The position numbers and the translations under genes are program-made. Positions 9,572-18,383 of a stretch of 64,000 nt of DNA are shown in pieces. Positions within the stretch are counted from its first letter, which is position 1. Each line of letters starts with the position of its first letter. The notes beneath the pieces were generated by a model. It was not told the DNA's origin. It ran no database searches and saw only the letters and a program-made list of their open reading frames with translations. Source of the stretch: Skermanella sp. TT6 (lineage in GTDB: Bacteria; Pseudomonadota; Alphaproteobacteria; Azospirillales; Azospirillaceae); assembly GCF_016653635.2 (NCBI RefSeq), contig NZ_CP067420.1, forward strand, positions 2,198,501 through 2,262,500, read 5' to 3'.

Positions 9572-9946
9572 ATGGATGTGACGCCGCTGATCCCGGCAGA
9601 CCGTCAGGTCATCGACGCCTATGGCCCGGGCATCTTCCGAGTCAGCGGTACCCTTTACGAAGGGCCGGTGCTGGTTTTTCCCGACCGTACGCAGGGCTGG
9701 CAGGCCGGCAGCTTCGCGGAGCTTTCGGTGGAAAGCTTCAGCGTGATCCGCGGCGCGCAGCCGGCGGTCGAGATCCTTCTGCTCGGTTCCGGTCCCAAGA
9801 TGGGCCTGCTGCCGTCGAAGCTGCGCCGCGAACTGCGCGAGGCGGGAATCGTCGTGGACGTGATGGAAACGGGAGCCGCCTGCCGCACCTACAACGTGCT
9901 TCTGTCCGAGGAGCGCCGCGTCGCCGCCGCTCTCCTGCCGGTCTGA
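9572..9946 (+). CDS. Mth938-like domain (DUF498) protein
   Basis: Small 124-aa protein of the Mth938/DUF498 superfamily (the NDUFAF3 fold), common directly after secF in alphaproteobacteria. Typical features are IDAYGPGIFRVSG near the start, a central EILLLGSGPKM and the C-terminal METGAACRTYNVLLSEERRVAAALLPV region (quoted here in part). The mitochondrial relative NDUFAF3 is a complex I assembly factor. A similar role here is inference, but notable because the gene at 13.9 kb resembles NDUFAF6. The ATG at 9572 follows AAGGGA; the open frame further upstream is secF shadow. Confidence 0.88.
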   Translation: MDVTPLIPADRQVIDAYGPGIFRVSGTLYEGPVLVFPDRTQGWQAGSFAELSVESFSVIRGAQPAVEILLLGSGPKMGLLPSKLRRELREAGIVVDVMETGAACRTYNVLLSEERRVAAALLPV

Positions 9947-9957
9947 CAGGCATGAAA

Positions 9958-9981
9958 AAAGGGGCCCGCCGGGGCCCCTTT
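9958..9981. terminator. bidirectional terminator between the Mth938 gene and sodB
   Basis: AAAGGGGCCC at 9958-9967 pairs perfectly with GGGCCCCTTT at 9972-9981 around a 4-nt loop. A-runs and T-runs on the two sides make it a plausible rho-independent terminator for both convergent genes. Confidence 0.85.
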
Positions 9982-10000
9982 CTTCCGTTCGCAGGGCCGG

Positions 10001-10600
10001 TCAGGCCTTGCTGTACAGTTCGGCGACGAATTCCCAGTTCACCATGTTGTCCAGGTACGCCTTGAGGTAGTCGGCGCGCCGGTTCTGGTAATCCAGGTAG
10101 TAGGAGTGCTCCCACACGTCGCAGCCGAGCAGGGCGGTCTGGCCATGGACCAGGGGGTTCTCGCCGTTCGGGGTCTTGGTGACCTTCAGCTTCCCGCCGT
10201 CGACCACCAGCCACGCCCAGCCGCTGCCGAACTGCGTCAGGCCGGCCTGGGTGAAGGCCTCCTTGAACTGGTCGATTCCGCCCAGATCCTCCTTGATCTT
10301 GGCTTCCAGCTCACCCGGGATGGCGCCGCCGCCACCCTTCTTCATCATCTGCCAGAACAGCGTATGGTTCCAGTGCTGGCCGGCATTGTTGAAGATGGTC
10401 TGCTTGGACGGGTCGCCGTAGGACGCCTTGCAGATCTCCTCAAGCGACTTGTCCGCCAGGGGGGTGTCCTTGATCAGGTTGTTGAGGGTGGTGACGTAGG
10501 CCTGATGATGCTTGTCGTGGTGGAACTGCAGCGTCTGCGCCGACATGTAGGGATCCAGCGCATCGTACGCGTACGGCAGCGGGGGAAGTTCAAAGGCCAT
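10001..10600 (-). CDS. sodB: Superoxide dismutase [Fe/Mn]
   Basis: Cytoplasmic superoxide dismutase converting superoxide to oxygen and peroxide. It has 199 aa. The metal ligands are visible in context: the first His in LQFHHDKHH, His in GQHWNHTLFW, and Asp/His in DVWEHSYYLDYQNRR. The Gln in GQHWNH and the overall pattern favour the iron-type or cambialistic enzyme; which metal is used cannot be settled from sequence. The ATG at 10600 follows GAGGA; upstream in-frame codons are not needed. It lies 69 bp downstream of hpnE on the same strand. Confidence 0.96.
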   Translation of the reverse strand: MAFELPPLPYAYDALDPYMSAQTLQFHHDKHHQAYVTTLNNLIKDTPLADKSLEEICKASYGDPSKQTIFNNAGQHWNHTLFWQMMKKGGGGAIPGELEAKIKEDLGGIDQFKEAFTQAGLTQFGSGWAWLVVDGGKLKVTKTPNGENPLVHGQTALLGCDVWEHSYYLDYQNRRADYLKAYLDNMVNWEFVAELYSKA

Positions 10601-10653
10601 CGGTTCCTCATTTCGTTTTTTCGGGACACATGCCGCAGCGAAGGGTCGCCGGG

Positions 10654-10663
10654 GCAAATTTGC
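10654..10663. promoter_or_regulatory. 10-bp palindrome upstream of sodB
   Basis: GCAAATTTGC, a perfect palindrome about 54 bp upstream of the sodB ATG, sits in an otherwise GC-rich gap. It could be half of a metal-regulator operator, or chance. Confidence 0.25.
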
Positions 10664-10669
10664 TTGAGG

Positions 10670-12010
10670 CTACGCCCGTTGAGATATGTCGAGCGGGCGC
10701 CGTTGTGAAGCCTGCATCGCGGTCCGCGCCGGCCTTTCGACCGATCCAGAGTCTAACACCGCAGCGGCGGCCTTGTTTCCTGACCGTATCGCCCCTTCTA
10801 TGGTCGCCGGAAGACCCGTCGCGGTCCAATCCCCGGCCAGCGACAGGTTCGACAGGTCTGTCACGGGACCCGGACGGCGTTCCGAGTCGGCCGGGGTCTG
10901 CCGGAAAGTGGCCCGCTTCTCCTTGATGATCCGGGCGGGCGGCATCGCCGGACCCAGGCCGCAGGCGGATGCCACGTCCCGCCACAGCAGCGCCGCCAGA
11001 TCGTCCGCCGGACGGTCGATCAGCCGGTCGGCGGCGCTGACCGTGACCGACACGACGTCGTCGCGGGCGAACAGCCACTCCGCCGTTCCGCCGATCAGGC
11101 CCAGGAAGATCCGGCCGCCCGGAAGGACCGCCGGTCGGTCCAGCCGGTAATGGGCGTTCAGGATGGCCGTGTGCTCCTCCGGCACCGCCAATCCGGGCAG
11201 CAGTTCGGCGGCGCCGGCCGGCGGCAGCGCGAGCACGACGGCATCGCCGGCCCGCAGCTCCACCGTCTCGCCGGCGAATTCCAGGGCCGCGACCCGTCCG
11301 TCCTCAGTCACGAGTCGCCGCAGCCGGGCCTTCAACCTCAGGTCGCCGCCTCGTGAAGCCAGGTGGGCCAGCGCCGGATCGACGAAGGTGTCGGACAGGC
11401 CGCGCGCGGCGACGAAGGGCCGGCAGGCGGCCCCGCCGCGCAGGAAGGTCTCGGCCACGACGGCACCCATCAGGCGCGCCGATCCCCGGTCCGGCGCGAT
11501 GTTCAGCGCGGCGACGGCCAGCGGTTCCCACAGGCGCCGGTAGAGCACCGATTCCGTATCCAGGCAGTCGGCCACCGTCGCGTCCGGGCCCGCCCGCAGC
11601 AGCTTCAGCAGCGCCAGATAGTCGCGCAGCCGCGTTCCCGGAACCCGGCGGCCCGGTACCAGCATCCACCAGGGAAGGGGGCCGCCATTGGGTCGCAGGG
11701 CCCATCTCTCTCCCGTGCCGAGATCGAGGAACGGGAACTCCGCAGGATCCGCGGCGGCGACCAGGCGGTCGCGGGCGCCGATCCGGTCGAGCAGCGCGAA
11801 CACCGCCCGATTTCCACCCAGCAGCAGGTGGTTGCCGTTGTCGATCGTCCGATCCAGCACAGGGTCGCGCAGGGAACGGCAGCGGCCTCCCGCCTGTCCG
11901 GCCGCTTCGTACAGGATCACGCGGCGCCCGTCGCTGGCCCCGTCGCTGGCCAGGGAGACGGCGGCGGCGAGGCCGGCCATGCCGGCGCCGACGACATGGA
12001 CGGTAGTCAT
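10670..12010 (-). CDS. hpnE: Hydroxysqualene dehydroxylase HpnE
   Basis: FAD-dependent amine-oxidase-fold enzyme that reduces hydroxysqualene to squalene, the last step of the HpnC-HpnD-HpnE route to hopanoids. It has 446 aa. The dinucleotide-binding motif VHVVGAGMAGLAAAVSLAS starts at residue 4, and the C-terminal FAD motif region contains LAGDWTATGLPATIEGAIRSG. The ATG at 12010 lies 7 bp past the hpnD stop; the open frame beyond it is hpnD shadow. The hpnC-hpnD-hpnE order supports the call. Confidence 0.94.
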   Translation of the reverse strand: MTTVHVVGAGMAGLAAAVSLASDGASDGRRVILYEAAGQAGGRCRSLRDPVLDRTIDNGNHLLLGGNRAVFALLDRIGARDRLVAAADPAEFPFLDLGTGERWALRPNGGPLPWWMLVPGRRVPGTRLRDYLALLKLLRAGPDATVADCLDTESVLYRRLWEPLAVAALNIAPDRGSARLMGAVVAETFLRGGAACRPFVAARGLSDTFVDPALAHLASRGGDLRLKARLRRLVTEDGRVAALEFAGETVELRAGDAVVLALPPAGAAELLPGLAVPEEHTAILNAHYRLDRPAVLPGGRIFLGLIGGTAEWLFARDDVVSVTVSAADRLIDRPADDLAALLWRDVASACGLGPAMPPARIIKEKRATFRQTPADSERRPGPVTDLSNLSLAGDWTATGLPATIEGAIRSGNKAAAAVLDSGSVERPARTAMQASQRRPLDISQRA

Positions 12011-12017
12011 GGCGTCA

Positions 12018-12881
12018 TCAGCTCCGCGGCGGCCGTCCGGCAAGGCAGCGCAGCGTCACCCAGGCCTTCTCCGCCCGGCGCAGGCGCGGACGCCGGCCGA
12101 TGTCGCGCCAGCCCCGTGCCCGCAGCCGGTCCAGCATGCGGCGGTACAGCATCATCATGGCGCGGGCTGCCCAAAGGCGACGCCTCGGCCAGCCCGCCAT
12201 CAGGCGGTCGGCTTCGGCGAAGCGTGTCTCGGCCAGGTCCGCCAGGGCGTCACAGGCCTTGCCGAGGTTGGGGTGGCGCAGCACCTCCGTCGGATCGTTC
12301 GCGGAGATGCCGGCACGGACCAGAAGCTCCCGCGGCAGGTACAGGCGGCCGATCGCGGCGTCCTCCTCCAGGTCGCGCAGGATGTTGGTCATCTGAAGCG
12401 CGTCGCCGACGGCCAGGGCGAAAGCCTCGGTCTCGGCATCGGCGCGGTCGAACACCCGGATCGCCAGCAGCCCGACCGCGCCTGCGACCCGCCGGCAATA
12501 GACCCGCAACGTATCGAGAGGGGGCGCCCGAAGCGGCGTGCCCAGGTCCATCGCCATGCCGTCTATGACCGCTTCCAGCTCCCCGCGGGGCAGATGATAG
12601 CGCGCGATGGCATCGGCGAGCCCGGCGGCCACCGGACCGACCGGAGCCCCGCCCATGTAGAGCGAGCGGACCTGCTCGCGCCAAACCGCCAGCGCCGCGC
12701 GTTTCTTCTCCAGCGGTCCCGGCTCGTCGACGATGTCGTCGACCTGCCGGCAGAAGGCATAGATCGCGAACATGGCTGCCCGCTTGGGCCTGGGCAGCAG
12801 CAGCATGGGCCAGAAGAAAGTCGTGCCGGACTTCCCCGCGATCTCTCCCGGGGCGGCTGGATCGGCCGTCTGCACGGTCAT
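12018..12881 (-). CDS. hpnD: Presqualene diphosphate synthase HpnD
   Basis: Squalene/phytoene-synthase-fold enzyme that condenses two farnesyl diphosphates to presqualene diphosphate. It has 287 aa with the Asp-rich motifs YAFCRQVDDIVDE (about residues 41-53) and DALQMTNILRDLEEDA, and a conserved GRLYLP. It overlaps hpnC through ATGA. HpnD and HpnC share a fold. I assigned this one to HpnD by its order between hpnC and hpnE and by its YAFCRQVDD and GRLYLPRE motifs. Confidence 0.93.
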   Translation of the reverse strand: MTVQTADPAAPGEIAGKSGTTFFWPMLLLPRPKRAAMFAIYAFCRQVDDIVDEPGPLEKKRAALAVWREQVRSLYMGGAPVGPVAAGLADAIARYHLPRGELEAVIDGMAMDLGTPLRAPPLDTLRVYCRRVAGAVGLLAIRVFDRADAETEAFALAVGDALQMTNILRDLEEDAAIGRLYLPRELLVRAGISANDPTEVLRHPNLGKACDALADLAETRFAEADRLMAGWPRRRLWAARAMMMLYRRMLDRLRARGWRDIGRRPRLRRAEKAWVTLRCLAGRPPRS

Positions 12882-13750
12882 CTGGAGCTAAGCCCGGCCA
12901 CGATGCCCTGGAACGTCGCCACGACCCGCCCCGGCGTGGTCAGCTTGACCCGGCGGGCCAGCGGATCCTGCCGGCGCAGCTGGCGCGACAGCGCCCGGGC
13001 GAGGCTGAGGATCACGGCGCTTTCCAGGCGCAGTCCGCGATGGACGACCAGGCCGGGAAGCGGCGCCGCGCGTTCCAGCAACTTGTCCACCTCGTCCAGG
13101 GTGCGGTCCAGGATCGCGCGGAGCTGGTCGTTCGAGCTGCGCTCGACCAGCCGTTCCGGGCTGACCTTCGACTGCTCGAACCAGATCCGCGGAACATAGC
13201 AGCGCCCCAGCTGGACCCAGTCCTCGCGGCAGTCCTGAAGATGGTTGAGGATCTGGAGAGCCGCGCACAGGGCGTCCGACGGCCCGACCGCCTTGGCCCC
13301 CTCGCCATGCAGGTCCAGCAGGTAGCGGCCGACGGGCGCCGCCGAGTAGCGGCAATAGAGCATCAGGTCGCTCCAGGTCCGGCACGGCGTGTTCTTGGCA
13401 TCGCGCCGGAAGGCCTGGAGTACCTGCCTGGCATGGGTATCGGGGATCCGGGTCAGCTTCAGGCTGGCGTGCAGGTCCAGCGCCGGCTGGAGATAGGCGC
13501 TGTGGGCCTCGCCCTTGACCAGGGCGCGCTCCAGCGCGTCCAGGTGGCTCAGCTTCAGTTCCGGTTCCAGGTCGGGATCGTCGGCGATGTCGTCGGCGAG
13601 CCGCACGAAGTGATAGAAGGCCATCACGTGCGGGCGAAGGCGTTTCGGCAGCAGCCGCGATGCTACCGGGAAATTCTCGCCGCTCGCGTCCTTCTTCGCT
13701 GACGGCTCGGTGCTTCCTGTGGCGGGCGGTGCGATGTTGAACTCGGCCAT
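12878..13750 (-). CDS. hpnC: Hydroxysqualene synthase HpnC
   Basis: Squalene/phytoene-synthase-fold enzyme that converts presqualene diphosphate to hydroxysqualene. It has 290 aa. The first Asp-rich motif is YHFVRLADDIADD (about residues 46-58); the second reads ILNHLQDCREDW instead of the usual NxxxDxxED spacing, which is normal for HpnC. GENFPVASRLLPKRLR at the N-terminus is a family signature. It is the first gene of hpnCDE and is divergent from the NDUFAF6-like gene across a 141-bp gap. Confidence 0.93.
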   Translation of the reverse strand: MAEFNIAPPATGSTEPSAKKDASGENFPVASRLLPKRLRPHVMAFYHFVRLADDIADDPDLEPELKLSHLDALERALVKGEAHSAYLQPALDLHASLKLTRIPDTHARQVLQAFRRDAKNTPCRTWSDLMLYCRYSAAPVGRYLLDLHGEGAKAVGPSDALCAALQILNHLQDCREDWVQLGRCYVPRIWFEQSKVSPERLVERSSNDQLRAILDRTLDEVDKLLERAAPLPGLVVHRGLRLESAVILSLARALSRQLRRQDPLARRVKLTTPGRVVATFQGIVAGLSSR

Positions 13751-13891
13751 GGGTGTCCGCGTTGAGCGAGGTCGGGCTAAGGGTCTGGCCGATCAGCCGC
13801 GCGAGGCCAATATGTCATGGCGCCAGAGGCCCACTATAGAGCATGTTGGCACTGGTTTCCTTCGTCACGATGCGGCTTCCCTCGAAATTTC

Positions 13892-14743
13892 ATGGCTAAC
13901 TCCGACGCGGCCCTTTCCTATTGCGGGCAAGAGGTCCGGAAGTATGACAACGACCGGTTCCTGACCTGCCTGTTCGCACCGCCGGACCGGCGCGAGGCGC
14001 TGTTCGCCCTCTACGCCTTCAACCTGGAGATCGCCAAGACCAGGGAGGTGGTGACCGAACCCGTCCTCGGCCAGATCCGGCTGCAATGGTGGCATGATAG
14101 CATCGGGGAGGTCTATGCCGGCGCCGGCCGCCGCCACGAGGTGCTGATGCCCCTGGCCGATGCGATCCGCCGGTTCGACCTGACCCGCGCCCATTTCGAG
14201 ACGCTGATCGACGGCCGCGAAGCGGACCTGACCGACGAGCCCCCGGCCGACGGGACGTGCCTGGCCAGCTACGCGGAAGTCACCTCGGCGCCGCTGGCCA
14301 AGCTGGCGCTGGAGATCCTGGGGGTCCGCGACGCGCCGGCCGACGCCGCGGCCCGCCATGTCGGCATCGCCTGGGCGCTCACCGGGCTGCTGCGCGCCGT
14401 ACCCTTCCACGCGCGCGGCCACCGGCTCTACCTTCCCAAGGACGTGCTGGAGCGTCACGGCGTGTCGGAGCGCAGCCTGTTCGACCTGAAGCCTCCGGAG
14501 GGATTGAAGGGCGTCGTGGCGGAGGTGTCCGGCATGGCGCGTACCCATCTGGAGGAGGCGCGGGCGCTGCGCGCGCAGGTGCCGCGCGCAGGCTATCCGG
14601 CCCTGCTGACCGCGACCCTGGCGGACATCTACCTGGGCGTCATCGCGAAGGCGGGGAACGACGTGTTCGCTCCCCGTGTCCAGATGCCCAACCCGTTCCG
14701 GCAGGCCCGGCTGGCTTGGCGGGCCATGACGGGCCGGTATTGA
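13892..14743 (+). CDS. Squalene/phytoene synthase-family protein (NDUFAF6-like)
   Basis: Member of the squalene/phytoene synthase fold, 283 aa, but weak in the catalytic Asp-rich motifs. Where HpnC and HpnD have DDxxD it reads YAFNLEIAKTREVV, and the second site is GIAWALTGLLRAVPFHA. This is the pattern of the mitochondrial complex I assembly factor NDUFAF6 and its alphaproteobacterial relatives. It is therefore probably not a terpene synthase despite lying next to hpnCDE. A link to respiratory complex I is inference. The ATG at 13892 was chosen because the family starts just before YCGQEVRKYDNDRF; no strong ribosome-binding site is seen. Confidence 0.85.
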   Translation: MANSDAALSYCGQEVRKYDNDRFLTCLFAPPDRREALFALYAFNLEIAKTREVVTEPVLGQIRLQWWHDSIGEVYAGAGRRHEVLMPLADAIRRFDLTRAHFETLIDGREADLTDEPPADGTCLASYAEVTSAPLAKLALEILGVRDAPADAAARHVGIAWALTGLLRAVPFHARGHRLYLPKDVLERHGVSERSLFDLKPPEGLKGVVAEVSGMARTHLEEARALRAQVPRAGYPALLTATLADIYLGVIAKAGNDVFAPRVQMPNPFRQARLAWRAMTGRY

Positions 14744-14789
14744 CGGCCCGGGGCTCGCCGTCGGCGGGAAATCGTGATCCGCGGCGATC

Positions 14790-16190
14790 CTACTCCGCGG
14801 CCTGCCTCGTTCCCAGCCAACCGTCCAGGTCGCCCAGCGCCCGCCTGGTATAGGCCAGCTTGCGGTCCCGGCCCTTGATCTTGCCCTCCAAGTCGGGGAA
14901 CAGGCCGAAATTGACGTTCATGGGCTGGAAGGTCTCCGCCTCGGCGCCGCCGGTGATGTGGTTCAGCAGCGCGCCCAGCGCCGTCGTGGCCGGCGGGGCG
15001 GTGCAGGTCCTGCCCAGCCGCTCGGCGCCGGCGAAGCGTCCGGTCAGCAGGCCGATCGCCGCCGATTCGACGTACCCTTCGACGCCTGTCACCTGCCCGG
15101 CGAAGCGCAAACTCGGCATCGCCTTCAGGCGCATCTCGCGGTCGAGCAGCTTCGGACTGTTCAGGAAGGTGTTGCGGTGCAGGCCGCCCAGCCGCGCGAA
15201 CTCGGCGTTCTCCAACCCCGGGATCATCCGGAACACCCGGGTCTGGTCGGCATACTTCATCTTGGTCTGGAAGCCGACCAGGTTGTACAGCGTGCCCAGC
15301 GCATTGTCCTGGCGAAGCTGGACGATCGCGTGGGAGCGGCGGCCGGCCTCGGGGGGCGCATGCGGGTTGGTCAGCCCGACCGGCTTCATCGGGCCGTAGC
15401 GCAGGGTATCGACGCCGCGCGACGCCATCACCTCGATCGGCAGGCAACCCTCGAAGTAGGGGGTGTTCTTCTCCCACTCCTTGAAGTCGGTCTTGGGCGC
15501 GTCGAGCAGGGCCTGGATGAAGGCCTCGTACTGCTCCCGGTTCATCGCGCAGTTGATGTAGTCCTGGCCGGTGCCGCCGGGACCGGGCTTGTCGTAGCGC
15601 GACTGGAACCACGCCTTGGACAGGTCGATGCTCTCCTTGTAGACGATCGGCGCGATCGCGTCGAAAAAGGCCAGGCTCTCCTCGCCGGTCAACTCCCGGA
15701 CCGCCTCCGCCAGCGCGGGGGAGGTCAGCGGGCCGGTCGCGACGATCACGCTGTCCCAGTCGGCCGGCGGCAGGCCGGCGACCTCCTCGCGGACGATGCT
15801 GACGAGCGGGTGGCCGGCCAGCGCCTCGGACACGGCCGCCGAGAAGCCGTCCCGGTCCACCGCCAGCGCGCCGCCGGCGGGCACCTTGTGGGCGTCGGCG
15901 CAGCGCAGGATCAGCGAACCGCAGCGGCGCATCTCCTCGTGAAGGAGGCCGACCGCGTTGTACTCGGCGTCGTCGGACCGGAAAGAGTTGGAGCACACCA
16001 TCTCCGCCAGCCCGTCGGTCTGGTGGGCGTCGGTCTTGCGCACCGGGCGCATCTCGTGCAGCACGACCGGGACGCCGGCCGAGGCGATCTGCCACGCGGC
16101 CTCGCTGCCGGCGAGTCCGCCGCCGATGACATGGACGGGGCGGGGGAGGTGCTGCTGCGATATGCTCATCTGTACGCTACTTGCCTTCAT
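14790..16190 (-). CDS. trmFO: Methylenetetrahydrofolate--tRNA-(uracil-5-)-methyltransferase TrmFO
   Basis: Folate/FAD-dependent enzyme making 5-methyluridine-54 in the T-loop of tRNA. It has up to 466 aa. The FAD motif [18 protein letters not shown] is followed by LHEMRP and [11 protein letters not shown], a family signature. NEAR the C-terminus, [12 protein letters not shown] and [13 protein letters not shown] are also typical. The ATG at 16190 gives seven extra residues; the ATG at 16169 ([11 protein letters not shown]) may be the real start. Neither has a clear ribosome-binding site. It converges on the NDUFAF6-like gene. Confidence 0.96.
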   Translation of the reverse strand: MKASSVQMSISQQHLPRPVHVIGGGLAGSEAAWQIASAGVPVVLHEMRPVRKTDAHQTDGLAEMVCSNSFRSDDAEYNAVGLLHEEMRRCGSLILRCADAHKVPAGGALAVDRDGFSAAVSEALAGHPLVSIVREEVAGLPPADWDSVIVATGPLTSPALAEAVRELTGEESLAFFDAIAPIVYKESIDLSKAWFQSRYDKPGPGGTGQDYINCAMNREQYEAFIQALLDAPKTDFKEWEKNTPYFEGCLPIEVMASRGVDTLRYGPMKPVGLTNPHAPPEAGRRSHAIVQLRQDNALGTLYNLVGFQTKMKYADQTRVFRMIPGLENAEFARLGGLHRNTFLNSPKLLDREMRLKAMPSLRFAGQVTGVEGYVESAAIGLLTGRFAGAERLGRTCTAPPATTALGALLNHITGGAEAETFQPMNVNFGLFPDLEGKIKGRDRKLAYTRRALGDLDGWLGTRQAAE

Positions 16191-16330
16191 GGGTCAGACT
16201 GCGCAGATGGCGCATCCGACGCGGATTGGCAAGGGTCCGGATCGGCCTTGCCCAGCGCCTCCCATGAAGCTAAACCGATCGAAAAGCGGTTCCGGGCCTG
16301 GAGCCCGCCTTCCTCACGACAGGAGCCGAC

Positions 16331-16837
16331 ATGCTGAAGCCCGTGGCCAGAGGCTTGCTGGCCGTGATCCTCCTCGCGGCGATCGGCTGGTACGGCTGGC
16401 AGCTCGGACCCTGGGCCGACGGGGCGCCGGGAGACCGCGCGCCTGCGGACTTCGCGGTTCTGGAACGCGCCTCCACCCCGAACCAATACCTGGTGGCGCC
16501 TCCGGGAACGACGCCGAGGGCGGAGCCGGACGCCGAGAGCCCCGTGTTCCCGGTCCCGCCGGAACGGCTGCGCGACGCCATGCTGGCGGTGGTCGAGGAG
16601 GCGCCGCGCACGACCCTGCTGGAACGGTCGCCCGACGGAATGCGGATGCTGCTGGTGCAGCGCAGCGCCCTGCTGCGCTTTCCCGATTATGTCGACGTGG
16701 CGATCCTGCCGGCGGGCGAGGGCGGATCAACGGTCGCCGTCTACAGCCGGTCGCATTTCGGCTACTCGGACATGGGGGTCAACCGCCGGCGGGTGGAGGC
16801 ATGGCTCGCCGACCTGAAGCGGCGCATCGGCGCCTGA
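16331..16837 (+). CDS. DUF1499 domain protein
   Basis: Membrane-anchored protein of unknown function, 168 aa. An N-terminal hydrophobic segment (ARGLLAVILLAAIGWYGWQ) is followed by a DUF1499 domain recognisable by TPNQYLVAPPG, RFPDYVDVAILP and the C-terminal GYSDMGVNRRRVEAWLADL. In other bacteria DUF1499 proteins are often small exported or membrane proteins with no assigned activity. It is divergent from trmFO; the 140-bp gap contains no obvious regulatory repeat. Confidence 0.83.
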   Translation: MLKPVARGLLAVILLAAIGWYGWQLGPWADGAPGDRAPADFAVLERASTPNQYLVAPPGTTPRAEPDAESPVFPVPPERLRDAMLAVVEEAPRTTLLERSPDGMRMLLVQRSALLRFPDYVDVAILPAGEGGSTVAVYSRSHFGYSDMGVNRRRVEAWLADLKRRIGA

Positions 16838-16843
16838 CCCCGA

Positions 16844-17206
16844 TCAACGCTGCGGCGGCTGCGCGGCCGGCGGCGTCCCCGCGGCCGGGGGAGGGTTTGC
16901 GCTTTCGCTCTGGGCTTCGCCCGGTCCGGTCATCTCGGCGGGCGCATCCTCCGCCTGTGGGGTGCCGCCCGGCACGCCGGTGTCGCCCTGCCCGGTCAGT
17001 TCCCGGCTCGGAGCCTCGCCGGAAACTCCGGGACTCGGCGTGACCGGATCGGTCGTCGTCTGGTCGCCGGGCTGCGGAGCCGTCATCAGGGGCCGTTCGG
17101 CAGGATCGTTGCTCGGGTTGGCCGGTGCCTGGGCCGTGGTCTGGGCCAAGGCGGCCGAGGATGCGAAGACCAGGGACAGGGCGGCGGCAAAGAAGCGCAT
17201 GCGCAT
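16844..17206 (-). CDS. Secreted Pro/Thr/Gly-rich hypothetical protein
   Basis: Unrecognised 120-aa protein. A clear Sec signal peptide (MRMRFFAAALSLVFASSAALAQ) precedes about 98 residues of low-complexity sequence rich in Pro, Thr, Gly, Ala and Glu, with no Cys and no identifiable domain, so probably disordered in the periplasm. Its stop lies 6 bp from the convergent DUF1499 gene. Signal peptide and codon use support a real gene; the function is unknown. Confidence 0.6.
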   Translation of the reverse strand: MRMRFFAAALSLVFASSAALAQTTAQAPANPSNDPAERPLMTAPQPGDQTTTDPVTPSPGVSGEAPSRELTGQGDTGVPGGTPQAEDAPAEMTGPGEAQSESANPPPAAGTPPAAQPPQR

Positions 17207-17291
17207 AGGGGGGTTCCTCCGGCGGTTTCCCTATGAACAACAGCCGATGTCCGCGTACATTCCCTGGGCGTCCCGTGACGGAGGAACAGCC

Positions 17292-17705
17292 ATGCGGAAC
17301 CGGATGATGTCGTTGGCGCTGACGGGCACCCTTCTCGGCGGCTGCGCCGGCCCGATGGCGGCGGGCTGCGGTCCCGGCGCGACCCCCGGCCTCGTGGCGG
17401 AAGTCGTATTCGGCCGCAACATCGGGAACAGCCTGGGCGTGACCGACGCCGACTGGAGCCGCTTCGTGGACGAGGAGGTGACGCCGCGCTTTCCCGACGG
17501 CCTGACGGTCCTCGATGCCGGCGGTCAGTGGCGCGACACCGGCAACGGCACCATCGTGCGGGAGCCGAGCAAGGTTCTGGTGGTCGTCCTGTCCGACGCC
17601 GCGCGGGACCGCCCCCGCGTCGCGGAGATCGCCGACGCCTACAAGCGGCGCTTCGACCAGCAGGCCGTGCTGACCATGACCCGCCCGGCCTGCGTCAGTT
17701 TCTGA
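17292..17705 (+). CDS. DUF3574 lipoprotein
   Basis: Small 137-aa exported protein of the DUF3574 family. A lipoprotein-type leader (MSLALTGTLLGGCAGP, lipobox LGGC) is followed by the domain signature VVFGRNIGNSLGVTDADW and FPDGLTVLDAGGQWRD. The C-terminus has TRPACVSF, a second cysteine. The ATG at 17292 has GGAGGA just upstream; in-frame codons before it are non-coding. The domain has no assigned biochemical role. It converges on metW. Confidence 0.82.
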   Translation: MRNRMMSLALTGTLLGGCAGPMAAGCGPGATPGLVAEVVFGRNIGNSLGVTDADWSRFVDEEVTPRFPDGLTVLDAGGQWRDTGNGTIVREPSKVLVVVLSDAARDRPRVAEIADAYKRRFDQQAVLTMTRPACVSF

Positions 17706-17723
17706 CCGGGGCGTCCGCCCGAA

Positions 17724-18383
17724 TCAACCCTGCCGGTCGTTCCGGCGCAGCATGAAGACGCCCTGCTCGCCGAAGAAGTTGGCGATGCCGTCGGCAGACG
17801 CCAGGCGGGTAGGGCGGTTGTCGCGGCCGAGGATCACGCTGCGATCGATCGTGATGTCCAGCCGGTCGCACAGGCTGGTGAAGTCCTTGATCGTGCAGAA
17901 ATGGATATTCGGCGTCTCGTACCACTCATAACCCAGGCGCTCGGTCACCGGCATGCGGCCGAGCCACAGCAGCGCCATGCGGATCCGCCAGTAGCCGAAA
18001 TTGGGGAAGGACACGATGGCCCGGTCGCCGATCCGCACCAGTTCCTCCAGCACGGTGCGGGGTGCGCGCATCGCCTGGAGCGTCTGGCTTAGGATGACAT
18101 AGTCGAAGGCGCCGCTCGGATAGTCCTTCAGGTCGGTCTCGGCGTCGCCCTGAATCACCGACAGGCCATGGCTGACGCAGGTATGCACCCCGTCCATGCT
18201 CAGCTCGATCCCTCGGCCGTCGACGCCCTTCTCGTGGACCAGGAAGTCGAGCAGCGCGCCGTCGCCGCAGCCGATGTCCAGCACCCGGCTGCCCGGCTCG
18301 ACCATGTCGGCGATCAGCTTGAGGTCGAAACGGATCGTGCCGGAACGCCGGTTCCGGGAGGAGGCATCGTCGAGCGGGCTCAT
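17724..18383 (-). CDS. metW: Methionine biosynthesis protein MetW
   Basis: SAM-methyltransferase-fold partner of MetX, required in many proteobacteria for homoserine activation. It has 219 aa with the nucleotide-binding motif [15 protein letters not shown] (about residues 34-48) and the MetW signature [12 protein letters not shown], then [10 protein letters not shown] and the C-terminal [12 protein letters not shown]. The gene follows metX with ATGA overlap, the normal metX-metW pair, implying coupled translation and complex formation. Confidence 0.96.
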   Translation of the reverse strand: MSPLDDASSRNRRSGTIRFDLKLIADMVEPGSRVLDIGCGDGALLDFLVHEKGVDGRGIELSMDGVHTCVSHGLSVIQGDAETDLKDYPSGAFDYVILSQTLQAMRAPRTVLEELVRIGDRAIVSFPNFGYWRIRMALLWLGRMPVTERLGYEWYETPNIHFCTIKDFTSLCDRLDITIDRSVILGRDNRPTRLASADGIANFFGEQGVFMLRRNDRQG

